64,000 nucleotides of DNA from CBDFKB01 sp965248715 (lineage in GTDB: Bacteria > Pseudomonadota > Alphaproteobacteria > Rhizobiales > Rhizobiaceae): the NCBI GenBank assembly GCA_965248715.1, contig CBDFKB010000008.1, positions 248,001 to 312,000 on the forward strand, in the 5' to 3' direction. The notes beneath the pieces were generated by a model, which was given only the letters and a program-made list of their open reading frames with translations, searched no databases and was not told where the DNA came from. Below are positions 38,261 through 47,467 of this stretch, piece by piece; within the stretch, counting starts at the first letter, position 1, and each line of letters starts with the position of its first letter. The position numbers and the translations under genes are program-made.

Positions 38261-40984
38261 ATGTTCAACTCGTCTTACCGCTTTCTGCGTAACGCATCCC
38301 TGACAGCAATATTGTTGTGCACGGTTTGTATAGGCATCTTTCAAACACCAGCGCTGGCACAATCACCACCCACCGGAAAATTGCCGCAAGGGATCACGCC
38401 CACGCATTATGTGCTTGATCTTCAAATCACGCCCGACGAGGAGAGGTTCACCGGACAAACAAAAATCGAGATCATGCTTGATGCCACGACAACACTGGTT
38501 TGGCTGCATGGGCGGGATCTCCAAGTCACCAACGCCCATGCGGCACTGCCCAATGGCACACAAATCGCCGCGCAATATGCGGAAATTGGCGATAGCGGTG
38601 CCGCAAAATTGACCTTCGAACAGGCGGTGGGCCCCGGACCAGCGACCCTGGTATTGGACTACACGGCAGGGTTTAACCAATCCTTGGAAGGACTTTACCG
38701 GGTCAAACGCGGCGAGATGGCCTACGTATATACCCATTTTGAACCGCTATCGGCCCGGCGCATGTTTCCGGGATTTGACGAGCCGCGGTTTAAGACGCAG
38801 TTCGACATTTCGGTGACCATACCCGCGTCTAATGTCGCAATATCGAACGCGCCGGAACGCGAAACGATCCCGCTGGGAAACAAGCTAAAACGAGTAGTAT
38901 TTCAAACCACAGAGCCAATTTCCACCTATCTAGTAGCGTTGGCTGTGGGAGATTTTGATGTGGTCGAATGGGAAGCAATTCCTGGCAACTCGATCCGCAC
39001 CAAATCGATCCCGCTTAGGGGAATTGCGCCAAAGGGCAAAGGCGGAAAACTGGGTCATGCGCTAACGCATACCGGCGAAATGCTGGCGATTCTTGAAGAA
39101 TATTTCGGCATTCCCTATCCCTACGCCAAGCTCGATATTGTTGCCGCCGCCGAGTTCAATTCCGGCGGAATGGAGAATGTCGCGGCGATCTTTTATGATC
39201 AACGGCACGTTCTGATCGATGACAATCCGTCGATTTATCAACTAAGGAATTATGCCAGCATCCATGCTCACGAATTGGCGCATAGTTGGTTCGGTAACCT
39301 GGTAACACCTGCATGGTGGGATGATTTGTGGCTAAAGGAAGCATTCGCAACCTGGATGTCACATCGTGTGGTTCAAGCCTGGCGGCCCAAGGAATTTAAC
39401 GATCGTGGGTCGCTGCGTGGCGCGCACTGGGCAATGTGGAGCGACCGTTTTGTCAGCGCCCGGCAAATTCGCCAGCCGATCGAAAGCGATCACGATATCG
39501 CCGGTGCCTTTGATGGTATTACCTATTCCAAAGGCGGTGGCGTGCTTTCCATGGTCGAGACCTATTTGGGCGAAGAATTATTTCGCCAAGGTGTGCGCAT
39601 ATTCTTGGAACGCCACCGGCACGGTGTAGCTAGTGCCGAGGATTTCTTTAAATCATTGTCCGATGCCGCCGGCGACCCGGCGGTTATCGGCGCATTGCGT
39701 TCTTTTGTTGATAAACCCGGCACACCGCTGGTTGAAGTCAATTGGACCTGCGATGACGATGGCGCGGCCAAAGTCTCCTTAAAGCAATCACGTGCCCTGC
39801 CACTCGGCTCAAAGGGGGATGCGAAAAAAACCTGGGCGATCCCGCTTTGTCTGGCCTATCCGCACGGCGATACCCGGCGCAGCAAATGTATTTTAATGTC
39901 GGAACCGCGAGCTACCGTCACACTGGAGACAAACGCTTGCCCAGCATGGATTTTACCCAACAAAGCCGGCGCTGCTTATGTGAAATTCTCCCTGCCAGAG
40001 CGTGGTTGGACCGGCTTGCTTGACAATCAGCATTTGTTACGGCCAGGCGAAATTATGTCGGTCATGGATAGCCTGGTCGCTGCCTATGATTCAGGGCGCA
40101 GCAATTTAACCAATGTTTACAACGCTGCGCAAAAACTGGCCAATTCGCAAAAATGGGATGTTGCGCGGGCACCGATGCAGAGCTTACGAAACTTGAAAAA
40201 CTACGTATTACCAATCGGCCAGCGCGGGGCATTTTTGACGAAAATGCAAAACATTTACGCGCTAACGCTGGCAAGGTTCGATCTCAGTGACCAAGGACTT
40301 GCGGGCGAAGCGGCAAGCAACGAGCTCGCATTGTTACGCAGTGAGGCGATTTGGTTCATGGCGATCGACGCATTGGAGCCAAATTTGCGCGCCCGGCTCT
40401 CGCGCCTTGGCCAGGCCTATCTTGGTTATGGCACGGATGGTCAAATCCATTCGCAAGTGTTGCATCCAAACCTGGTGCGGGTCGCCCTTAGTACCGCCGC
40501 CGGCAATGTCGGACTGCCGCTTGTCGAAGCGATGATCGAACGCTTGCGTACAAGCGACGATGCGGTGCTGCGCAATAATTTGATCGCCGCGCTCGGCATG
40601 CAAACCGATCCGGTGTTAGCGGCCCGGGTCCGTACCCTAGTCCTCGACACCGAAACCCCAGGCCATATCGCCAGCCAATTGCTTCGCCGGCAGGCGCGCC
40701 GGGTCGACAATGGCGAAGCGCTATTGGATTGGATCACAGAAAATTATGACGCACTGCTTGCAAAATTGCCAAGAAGACATCGTGCCTGGGTGGTCTGGCG
40801 CCATTCGGCACTTTGCAGCAAAACCGCCCGCGACCGGGTCCAAGCCTTTTATGTCGATCGGGTCCAGCAACACCCTGGCGCCCCTCGAGCGCTGGAAAAC
40901 GTTCTTGAGCAGATTGAGATATGTGCCGCGACTGTGACGGCACAACGCGCAGGCGCGCTAAAAGTCCTTCAGGCTCGAAAATAA
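38261..40984 (+). CDS. Secreted M1-family aminopeptidase
   Basis: This 907-residue zinc aminopeptidase has a signal peptide (ATAILLCTVCIG-like helix, cleaved near ALA-QSPP). The exopeptidase motif GGMEN is at 302-306 and the zinc site HELAH at 337-341 with the third ligand Glu 360, spaced as in the family. A C-terminal helical ERAP1-like domain fills residues ~550-900. It should act in the periplasm, releasing N-terminal amino acids from peptides. It is followed by a class III aminotransferase on the same strand. Confidence 0.95.
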   Translation: MFNSSYRFLRNASLTAILLCTVCIGIFQTPALAQSPPTGKLPQGITPTHYVLDLQITPDEERFTGQTKIEIMLDATTTLVWLHGRDLQVTNAHAALPNGTQIAAQYAEIGDSGAAKLTFEQAVGPGPATLVLDYTAGFNQSLEGLYRVKRGEMAYVYTHFEPLSARRMFPGFDEPRFKTQFDISVTIPASNVAISNAPERETIPLGNKLKRVVFQTTEPISTYLVALAVGDFDVVEWEAIPGNSIRTKSIPLRGIAPKGKGGKLGHALTHTGEMLAILEEYFGIPYPYAKLDIVAAAEFNSGGMENVAAIFYDQRHVLIDDNPSIYQLRNYASIHAHELAHSWFGNLVTPAWWDDLWLKEAFATWMSHRVVQAWRPKEFNDRGSLRGAHWAMWSDRFVSARQIRQPIESDHDIAGAFDGITYSKGGGVLSMVETYLGEELFRQGVRIFLERHRHGVASAEDFFKSLSDAAGDPAVIGALRSFVDKPGTPLVEVNWTCDDDGAAKVSLKQSRALPLGSKGDAKKTWAIPLCLAYPHGDTRRSKCILMSEPRATVTLETNACPAWILPNKAGAAYVKFSLPERGWTGLLDNQHLLRPGEIMSVMDSLVAAYDSGRSNLTNVYNAAQKLANSQKWDVARAPMQSLRNLKNYVLPIGQRGAFLTKMQNIYALTLARFDLSDQGLAGEAASNELALLRSEAIWFMAIDALEPNLRARLSRLGQAYLGYGTDGQIHSQVLHPNLVRVALSTAAGNVGLPLVEAMIERLRTSDDAVLRNNLIAALGMQTDPVLAARVRTLVLDTETPGHIASQLLRRQARRVDNGEALLDWITENYDALLAKLPRRHRAWVVWRHSALCSKTARDRVQAFYVDRVQQHPGAPRALENVLEQIEICAATVTAQRAGALKVLQARK

Positions 40985-41095
40985 ATTCCAAGCATCATCC
41001 AAACGCCTTGCAATCGCAGCTATATGGTCTCAGATCGTTTGCGCTACATCAAGCAGGCCAATAATTAATTCCCTTGCTATCGAATGAGGCATGAC

Positions 41096-42445
41096 ATGGG
41101 TGACAATTTGGACACCAGCTACGTCTTCCATCGCACAATGGACTGGGTGCTGCCGACGATTGTCGCGGGTGAAGGCAATTACCTGATCGATAGTACCGGC
41201 AAGCGTTATTTCGACGCCTGTGGCGGGGCTGCGGTGTCGTGTCTGGGGCACAGCAATCAACGGGTGTGTGAGGCAATCTATCAACAACTCGGTCGGCTGG
41301 CATTTGCCCATACCGGATTTTTTACCAATCAGCCGGCGGAGGAATTGGCCGAATATCTGATGACCCGTACGCCGGCTGGTACCGGCAATGGCCGGGTGAT
41401 GTTCCTGGGAAGCGGCTCTGAAGCCATGGAGGCGGCGCTGAAACTGGTGCGTCAGACCCATGTTGAGCGCGGCGAACCGCAACGCACCAAGATTATCGCC
41501 CGAACCTCAAGCTATCACGGCAATACACTGGGCGCGTTGGCGGTTGGTGGCCATGCCGAGCGCCGCGCGCCGTTTGCGCCGCTATTGATCGATGTGGAAC
41601 ATATCGACCCGTGCTACGCCTATCGCCACCAAATGGAGGGCGAAGACGAAATAGCCTTTGGTCGCCGCATGGCCGATCTACTGGAAGAACGGATCAATGC
41701 ACTCGGGCCCAAAAACGTCGCCGCCTTTGTTGCTGAGCCGGTAGTTGGTGCTACCCTTGGCACTCAGCCTGCGGCCGAGGGCTACTTCACCCGCATTCGC
41801 GAAATCTGCGATGCCCATGGGGTGTTGTTTATTGCTGACGAAGTTATGTGCGGCATGGGCCGCACCGGCACCTTGTTTGCCCTGGAGCAGGAAGGCGTTT
41901 GCGCCGATATTACTACCATCGCCAAGGGTCTTGGCGCCGGCTATCAGCCGATTGCGGCGGTGCTGGCCCGCGAAACCATCGTTCAAGCCATCGCCGCCGG
42001 TAGCCGCCGGTTGTGGAATGGGCATACCTATATGTCCCACGCGGTAGCAACCGCTGGGGCACTGGAAGTGCTGAAAATTATCGAAGAAGATGATCTGTTG
42101 GCAAACGTGCGCGCCATGGGCGCGCGGCTCGGCGCGCAGCTCTTTGATCGTTTTGGCGAAAAACCCCATGTGGGTGACATTCGTGGGCGCGGTTTATTTT
42201 GGTCCCTGGAACTAGTGCGCGAGCGGGCAAGCAAAACTCCATTTGCGGCCACCGCAGGCCTGGCGCCGCGGGTGCAAGAGATGGCGCTGGAGGAAGGCTT
42301 GATGTGTTATCCCGGGCAAGGCTCGGCCGATGGCATCAATGGCGACCATATTTTGTTGGCGCCAGCCTATACCTGTACCGAGGACGACATCGAATTGCTC
42401 ATCGACCGGCTCGACATCGCCCTTGGGCGCGCCCTTGCCGGATGA
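41096..42445 (+). CDS. Class III aminotransferase (PLP-dependent)
   Basis: This 449-residue enzyme has ACGGAAVSCLGHSNQRV near the start, FLGSGSEAMEAALKL, the PLP-stacking region FIADEVMCGMGRTG and the Schiff-base Lys in TTIAKGLGAGYQPIAAV. Relatives act on omega-amino groups (beta-alanine, GABA, putrescine, omega-amino acid:pyruvate). ATG 41096 has GAGG 6 bases upstream; ATG 41084 is the alternative. It converges on the cyanophycin genes, so a role in amino acid use is plausible but not shown. Confidence 0.93.
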   Translation: MGDNLDTSYVFHRTMDWVLPTIVAGEGNYLIDSTGKRYFDACGGAAVSCLGHSNQRVCEAIYQQLGRLAFAHTGFFTNQPAEELAEYLMTRTPAGTGNGRVMFLGSGSEAMEAALKLVRQTHVERGEPQRTKIIARTSSYHGNTLGALAVGGHAERRAPFAPLLIDVEHIDPCYAYRHQMEGEDEIAFGRRMADLLEERINALGPKNVAAFVAEPVVGATLGTQPAAEGYFTRIREICDAHGVLFIADEVMCGMGRTGTLFALEQEGVCADITTIAKGLGAGYQPIAAVLARETIVQAIAAGSRRLWNGHTYMSHAVATAGALEVLKIIEEDDLLANVRAMGARLGAQLFDRFGEKPHVGDIRGRGLFWSLELVRERASKTPFAATAGLAPRVQEMALEEGLMCYPGQGSADGINGDHILLAPAYTCTEDDIELLIDRLDIALGRALAG

Positions 42446-42448
42446 CCT

Positions 42449-42484
42449 GAGTACCTCGAAAAACCCTCGATTTTGTTGGGCTGG
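42449..42484 (+). repeat. 36-bp repeat, copy 2 (truncated by R8)
   Basis: It matches 25297-25332 at 34 of 36 bases. Sequence after GGGCTGG switches directly to the RIME-like element R8, whereas copy 1 continues into its own second half. Confidence 0.7.
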
Positions 42485-42586
42485 CGCTTGTCACGAAGCG
42501 TTGGAATAGCTTCGTCGCGCTATCTCTTTGTTTACGCGTGTCATTTTTCCCAAAACCGGTACCCACTTTTGGGTGACACGCTCTAG
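42481..42586 (-). repeat. RIME-like palindromic element R8
   Basis: This is a GTGTCA-subtype element in reverse orientation; the left border is CTGG (part of the 36-bp repeat), the right border CTAG at 42583-42586. It lies between convergent genes. Confidence 0.87.
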
Positions 42587-42597
42587 ATTAACGCGTG

Positions 42598-44340
42598 TCA
42601 GGTAGTGCTGACTGATAGCACCGCGGGCAATGGCATTCCGGCCTGCCAGTTGGTGTTCATGAGTTGATCCAGCAACGCCATAGTCGGTTTGCGGTCCACA
42701 TGCAGCAGCAACACCAGAAAATCGCCGGGTTTAGCCCACTCGATCGCTTTGCGCACCGATGCAAATTCGGTATCAGCAACCACCAACATCGTGTCTTGTG
42801 GCGCACCCAGTGTGCGCAATTCGTCGACAATGATAGCCGGAATTTCGCCAAGCTTGCGGCCGCGTAACTTGTTCTCGATTTCCTTGACCACAACCATGTC
42901 GGGCCGTGCGTCCCAGACCTTGCGGGTCATCTCACGGATATCTTCATCGCTTCGGTCACCGGCCTGGCCAAGCAGAAACAGTCGCCGTTTTGCCGCAATA
43001 TGCTTGACCGCGTCGGCAAGCGCGGCAACGCCGTGAGGATTATGGGCGAAATCGATCAGGACTTGGATACCGCCGACTTCAAAAAAATTGCCGCGCCCAG
43101 GATTTTCCTGTGGCGTCGCCTGGAAGTTAGCCATCGCATCGCGCATCGCTGCAACCGGCAAATTTAGCGCCGCCGCCAGTGCGATAGCGCCGAGCGCATT
43201 GGAAATATTGTACCTTGCTGCGCCACCCAGGCCGGGCTGGAAATCGACTACCGGCAATATCGCAAACTGATCCCCACCCTTGGCAAGCGTCATGATGCCG
43301 TCTTTGACAAAAGCAGCACTACCACCGGCCTTAATCCAGCTCGCCAGTGTGGTTTTTTCCAACGACAGGCCGTACCATGTGATGTTGCCGGCATGTCCTG
43401 CACTGCGGTTCACCAATTCCGGATCGTCGCCGTTTAATACCAACTGTCCGCCGGGTTTTACGGCACTGGCAAGCAGAAATTTGGCATCTGCCAGCGCGGC
43501 AATGTCGGTAATGCCATAGTCACCTAAATGGTCTGCCGCAACATTGGTGATCAAACAGGCATCGGCCTCGGCAATCGGCAGACCACGGCGCATCAGGCCG
43601 CCGCGCGCGGTTTCGATCACCGCCAGGTCGACCCTTTGGTCGCGCACCGCGAGGCGAGCGCCGGCGGGACCGGAATAGTCGCCCTCGTCGATGATTTCGC
43701 GGCCGACCCGCACCCAGTCGCTCGACGAAAGGCCAACAGTGCGCCCAGCCGCAGCCCCGATTGCTGCGGTCAGGCGCACGGTGGTCGATTTGCCATTGGT
43801 TCCGGTCACCATAGCCAGAGGAACATCATGGATCGCCGCCCAATCAATGTCTCGTAAAGCCGGCACCTTGCTGCCCGGCCATATGACACAACCGGTGCCA
43901 AGACCGACCGAGACAATTTCGTCATCGCCAATAAAGGCCACGCCGTGCTGACTAGCGGCGGTGGCCAGCGCGATCAAATCGGGGTCGCGCTCTTCAGCGA
44001 TCTCGCCGCGCAGTTCGGCGACATCGTTATTAAAGTTGACCCAGGGATTGCCGTCCAGAACCAGCTTGGTTGCATCAAACGTGCGTTCGATCATGTTGGT
44101 CGCGGCATAAAGCGCGTCGATTGGCGCGCTTATTACCAGGCTGGCACCGCCCGGATAGGCTCGTACGGCAATTTGTTCATTGTCCCAACCAACAGCATCA
44201 AGAATTTGCCGCATATGCGAGCGCCATAGCGCGACGGCTACGCCCTTTTTTCCTTCGCCGACAATCAGTTCCGCGACGGCGCCTGGACAATCAAGAAAGA
44301 AATTGGCGCCGGTCAACCGACGGACATCGGTCAGCTTCAT
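42598..44340 (-). CDS. Mur-ligase-type partner of cyanophycin synthetase (CphA-like, no ATP-grasp)
   Basis: This is a 580-residue protein. The first ~155 residues (MKLTDVRRLTGANFFLDCPG) are specific to this group; from ~175 it has the Mur ligase fold with P-loop TGTNGKSTT (179-187), AVIETARGGLMRRG, LNGDDPELV and DFAHNPHGVAAL. These parts match the C-terminal half of CphA, but the ATP-grasp half is missing. It starts 10 bases after the cphA stop, so the pair is co-expressed. It may add one of the two amino acids, modify the polymer or re-ligate dipeptides as CphA2 does in cyanobacteria; the activity is not known. The longer open frame (to 44505) only overlaps cphA. Confidence 0.88.
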   Translation of the reverse strand: MKLTDVRRLTGANFFLDCPGAVAELIVGEGKKGVAVALWRSHMRQILDAVGWDNEQIAVRAYPGGASLVISAPIDALYAATNMIERTFDATKLVLDGNPWVNFNNDVAELRGEIAEERDPDLIALATAASQHGVAFIGDDEIVSVGLGTGCVIWPGSKVPALRDIDWAAIHDVPLAMVTGTNGKSTTVRLTAAIGAAAGRTVGLSSSDWVRVGREIIDEGDYSGPAGARLAVRDQRVDLAVIETARGGLMRRGLPIAEADACLITNVAADHLGDYGITDIAALADAKFLLASAVKPGGQLVLNGDDPELVNRSAGHAGNITWYGLSLEKTTLASWIKAGGSAAFVKDGIMTLAKGGDQFAILPVVDFQPGLGGAARYNISNALGAIALAAALNLPVAAMRDAMANFQATPQENPGRGNFFEVGGIQVLIDFAHNPHGVAALADAVKHIAAKRRLFLLGQAGDRSDEDIREMTRKVWDARPDMVVVKEIENKLRGRKLGEIPAIIVDELRTLGAPQDTMLVVADTEFASVRKAIEWAKPGDFLVLLLHVDRKPTMALLDQLMNTNWQAGMPLPAVLSVSTT

Positions 44341-44350
44341 GGCCAATGCC

Positions 44351-47218
44351 TCAGTCCGCTTCTTCTGGTTCGCTAGCCAAGCGCACACCGCGTTCATCGC
44401 GCACCATGCGCATCCCTTCCAAACTAACCAATTCGGGCACTTGCGGCGCATCGGACACCGGCGTTGCCTCGGCCAGCGGATCGGTAGGTCCAATGTCAAC
44501 TGCAACCGGCTGGATCACCGGCGTTTTCGGTGCTGGATCGTCGGCTTGCGAATCAATTGTGCGCGGCTTGTTAAAGTAGATGATCTGTTTCCAGGAGCGG
44601 GCGATGTCGTCACCGAAAATCAACACCAAATCGCCGACGCTGGCCATGTTTAGCGCCGCTTCGATCGCCTCGGCTTCGTCGGGAATAACCCTGATTGCTT
44701 TTTTCGGCACATCGTTTTCCAGCAGCGCCGCCTGCAATATCTTGGGTACTTCATCGGTACCGCGACCGCGCAAATTGTCATCGCGTCGGCAAATATAATG
44801 GTCAAAATGACCGGCCACGATCTTCGCCGCCGCAGCAATGTCCTCGTCTCGCCGGTCGCCTGGCAGGGTGAACACGCATATGCGCTTGCCTTCCGGTTCC
44901 AACTGGTCGACAAGCCGGCACATAGCCTCGATCGCCGAAGGATTATGGCCGTAATCCAAAATCACCTTGAACGGGTGTTCGTCGAATACATTCATGCGAC
45001 CCGGCGCCTGGAAATAGGAACTGGCGAAGGTCCGCAACCCGTGCCTTATATCCTCCAAACTCTTGCCCGTGCTGAAACAAATCGCCGCCGCAAACAGCGC
45101 GTTTTGCACGTTATGCATCGCTTTGCCGTCAAGCGTTGCCGGTATCAAATGGGTCCACATCAACGGCATGTGGGCACTGTTGTCATAAATGGTGATCATG
45201 TGACCGTTCATGCCCTGTTCCAGGACAACCGCGCGACCACCAGCACGCACATGTTCGCGTACCAGCGGATGGCTGGCATTCATGGTCACGTAACACAAAC
45301 TCTTTGCTGGCGTGTGCTCGGCCATTTTGAGGCACAGTTCATCGTCGGCGTTGAGCACTGCCGTATCCTTGGCGACTTCGATCACGATCTGTTTGACCCT
45401 GGCCATGTCCTCCAGCGTATCGACGCCGCGCAATCCAAGATGGTCGGCACAGATGTTGAGAACCGCGCCGGTATCACACCGTTCATAACCAAGACCACGC
45501 CGCAGCAGACCGCCGCGCGCGGTTTCCAGAACTGCCGCATCTACGGTCGGATCCCGCAAAATCATTTGCGCGGCCATCGGACCGGTAAGATCGCCTTTGA
45601 CACTCAAATTGCCGTCGATATAGACCCCGTCGGTGGTCGCCAGGCCGACGGTGTTACCGCTTAGTTTGTAAATATGCGCGACCATCCGCGCGGTGGTGGT
45701 TTTGCCGTTGGTGCCAGTAATCGAAATGATCGGAATGCGGCTTGGCGTGTTGATCGGGAACAGCATGTCCATGACCGTAGCCGCGACATCGCGCGATTTT
45801 CCTTCGCTCGGCGCCACATGCATGCGAAATCCCGGCGCTGCGTTAATCTCGCAAATTGCCGCGCCATTGTCTTTGTAAGACCGCGAAATGTCCGCTGACA
45901 AAAAATCCACACCGCCGATATCCAAACCAATTGCCTTGACCGCGCGCACCGCCATGTCGCGGTTGTCGGGATGAACGATGTCGGTAACGTCGATTGCCGT
46001 GCCGCCGGTTGACAAATTGGCGGTGGAACGCAGGAATATGGTTTCTCCGGCCAGTGGCACGCTATCCTTGGTGTAGCCCTTTTCTTCAAGATGCTCGATC
46101 GCCTTGGCATCCAATTCGATGCGGGTTAGGACTTTTTCATGGCCAACCCCACGTCGAGGGTCTGAGTTGACCTCATTGATCAGCTGTTCCACGGTTTGCT
46201 TGCCGTCGCCGACAATGTGCCCTGGTACCCGCTTGGAGACCGCAACCAAAGCGCCATTGACCACTAGCATGCGGTGGTCGAGGCCTTGAACATAGGATTC
46301 CACGATCACACCACGGCTGCCGCGACTGTTTTCTTGCGCAAAATCGAACGCTGCGGCAACCGTGTCTGGCTCTACCAGACCTACCGAAATTCCTCGGCCA
46401 TGGTTGGCGTTCAGCGGCTTGACGACCACCGGGTATCCAATCCGCTTGGCCGCCGCGACGGCACTTTCGCGGCTATAGATCATCTGCTGTTTGGGCACCG
46501 GCAAGCCAAGGTCGGCGAGAATTTTGTTGGTTTCCTGCTTATCGGAGGCAAGTTCGACCGCGATGTAATGGGTCTCGCTGGTGATTGTTGCTTGGATGCG
46601 TTTTTGATAGCGTCCATGGCCAAGTTGGATCAGGCTGTGTTCGTTAAGTCGCAGCCAGGGGATGTCGCGTTCGCGCGCCGATTTTACCAACGAGGCGGTG
46701 CTCGGGCCAAGTGCGCGGCGTTGCGCCTGGCGGATAAAATCGTCGCGCTCGGCGTCGAAATCAAAATCGTTGTTTTGTTGGTCTGGTTCGACCAACTGGT
46801 TCGGTACCAGATGAAGCAGAAAATCAATGGCGAGCTTGCCGGCATTGAGGCCAACCTGCTCTTCTTCATATTCGTAGATCATGTTGTAGATACCGGTTTG
46901 GCCGGCGCCACGGGTCTTACCGAACGTGACATCGGCACCGGCCACATTCTGCAATTCGATCGCCACATGTTCCCACACATGGCCCATCCAGGTGCCGTCG
47001 CCCTCGTTTAGGCGCCGCACGAACCCACCTGGTTCGCCATAGGAACAACCGTGCTCGTGTAAACCCGGCAACGCTTCGAGCAGGGCGTCGATAAATTCGC
47101 CGCCAAGCCGCGCGGTTGGCCAGTCTTCGAGAACTCCAATATCAACCTGGTGTCTGATCACCGGAAACAGGGCATAGATGTTCGGCCCCCGAAACACGGA
47201 TGTCTCAAGAATTTTCAT
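44351..47218 (-). CDS. cphA: Cyanophycin synthetase
   Basis: This 955-residue enzyme makes the storage polymer of a poly-Asp backbone with Arg side chains. It has the N-terminal primer/branching domain (1-160, MKILETSVFRGPNIYALFPV), the ATP-grasp domain that adds Asp (~220-480, KPLNANHGRGISVG and EINAAPGFRMH), and the Mur ligase domain that adds Arg (P-loop TGTNGKTTTARM at ~501-512, LDYGHNPSAIEAM). Typical CphA is ~870-900 residues; the extra ~70 residues are a low-complexity Pro/Ala/acidic tail. The cyanophycinase gene is upstream on the same strand with two repeats in between. Confidence 0.97.
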   Translation of the reverse strand: MKILETSVFRGPNIYALFPVIRHQVDIGVLEDWPTARLGGEFIDALLEALPGLHEHGCSYGEPGGFVRRLNEGDGTWMGHVWEHVAIELQNVAGADVTFGKTRGAGQTGIYNMIYEYEEEQVGLNAGKLAIDFLLHLVPNQLVEPDQQNNDFDFDAERDDFIRQAQRRALGPSTASLVKSARERDIPWLRLNEHSLIQLGHGRYQKRIQATITSETHYIAVELASDKQETNKILADLGLPVPKQQMIYSRESAVAAAKRIGYPVVVKPLNANHGRGISVGLVEPDTVAAAFDFAQENSRGSRGVIVESYVQGLDHRMLVVNGALVAVSKRVPGHIVGDGKQTVEQLINEVNSDPRRGVGHEKVLTRIELDAKAIEHLEEKGYTKDSVPLAGETIFLRSTANLSTGGTAIDVTDIVHPDNRDMAVRAVKAIGLDIGGVDFLSADISRSYKDNGAAICEINAAPGFRMHVAPSEGKSRDVAATVMDMLFPINTPSRIPIISITGTNGKTTTARMVAHIYKLSGNTVGLATTDGVYIDGNLSVKGDLTGPMAAQMILRDPTVDAAVLETARGGLLRRGLGYERCDTGAVLNICADHLGLRGVDTLEDMARVKQIVIEVAKDTAVLNADDELCLKMAEHTPAKSLCYVTMNASHPLVREHVRAGGRAVVLEQGMNGHMITIYDNSAHMPLMWTHLIPATLDGKAMHNVQNALFAAAICFSTGKSLEDIRHGLRTFASSYFQAPGRMNVFDEHPFKVILDYGHNPSAIEAMCRLVDQLEPEGKRICVFTLPGDRRDEDIAAAAKIVAGHFDHYICRRDDNLRGRGTDEVPKILQAALLENDVPKKAIRVIPDEAEAIEAALNMASVGDLVLIFGDDIARSWKQIIYFNKPRTIDSQADDPAPKTPVIQPVAVDIGPTDPLAEATPVSDAPQVPELVSLEGMRMVRDERGVRLASEPEEAD

Positions 47219-47245
47219 AATGCCTCGCTTTCCCAGACTTTTCTG

Positions 47246-47352
47246 CTAGCGCATGTCACGAACCGTTGGGTTCGCTTCGTCGCGCTATCTGTTTGTTTTG
47301 TCGCGTATTCTTGTCCGAAAACCGCTACACACTTTTCGGGAATACGCTCTAG
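47246..47352 (-). repeat. RIME-like palindromic element R9
   Basis: This is a GTATTC-subtype element in reverse orientation, bounded by CTAG at 47246 and 47349; the second CTAG is shared with R10. Confidence 0.88.
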
Positions 47353-47449
47353 CGCTTGTCACGAAGCGTTGGAATGGCTTCGTCGCGCTATCTCTTTGTT
47401 TATGCGTGTCACCCAAAACCGGTACCCTCTTTTGGGTGACACGCTCTAG
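47349..47449 (-). repeat. RIME-like palindromic element R10
   Basis: This is a GTGTCA-subtype element in reverse orientation, slightly shortened (101 bp; one arm of the outer stem is partly deleted), bounded by CTAG at 47349 and 47446. It is tandem with R9. Confidence 0.87.
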
Positions 47450-47467
47450 CTCTTTAGGGTCAGGGCC

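Noticed and set aside
38001..38261. 86-codon frame before the M1 aminopeptidase
   Set aside because: No ribosome site and no family resemblance; it reads into the aminopeptidase start region. More likely the promoter region.
44340..44505. 55-codon N-terminal extension of the Mur-ligase partner
   Set aside because: It lies inside the cphA coding sequence and is Arg/Cys/Trp-rich as expected of an out-of-frame shadow; ATG 44340 gives the family start MKLTDVRRLTG.
47230..47450. Tandem R9-R10 as a CRISPR-like array
   Set aside because: Two ~100-bp palindromic elements joined at CTAG, no short regular repeats with unique spacers and no cas genes in the window.
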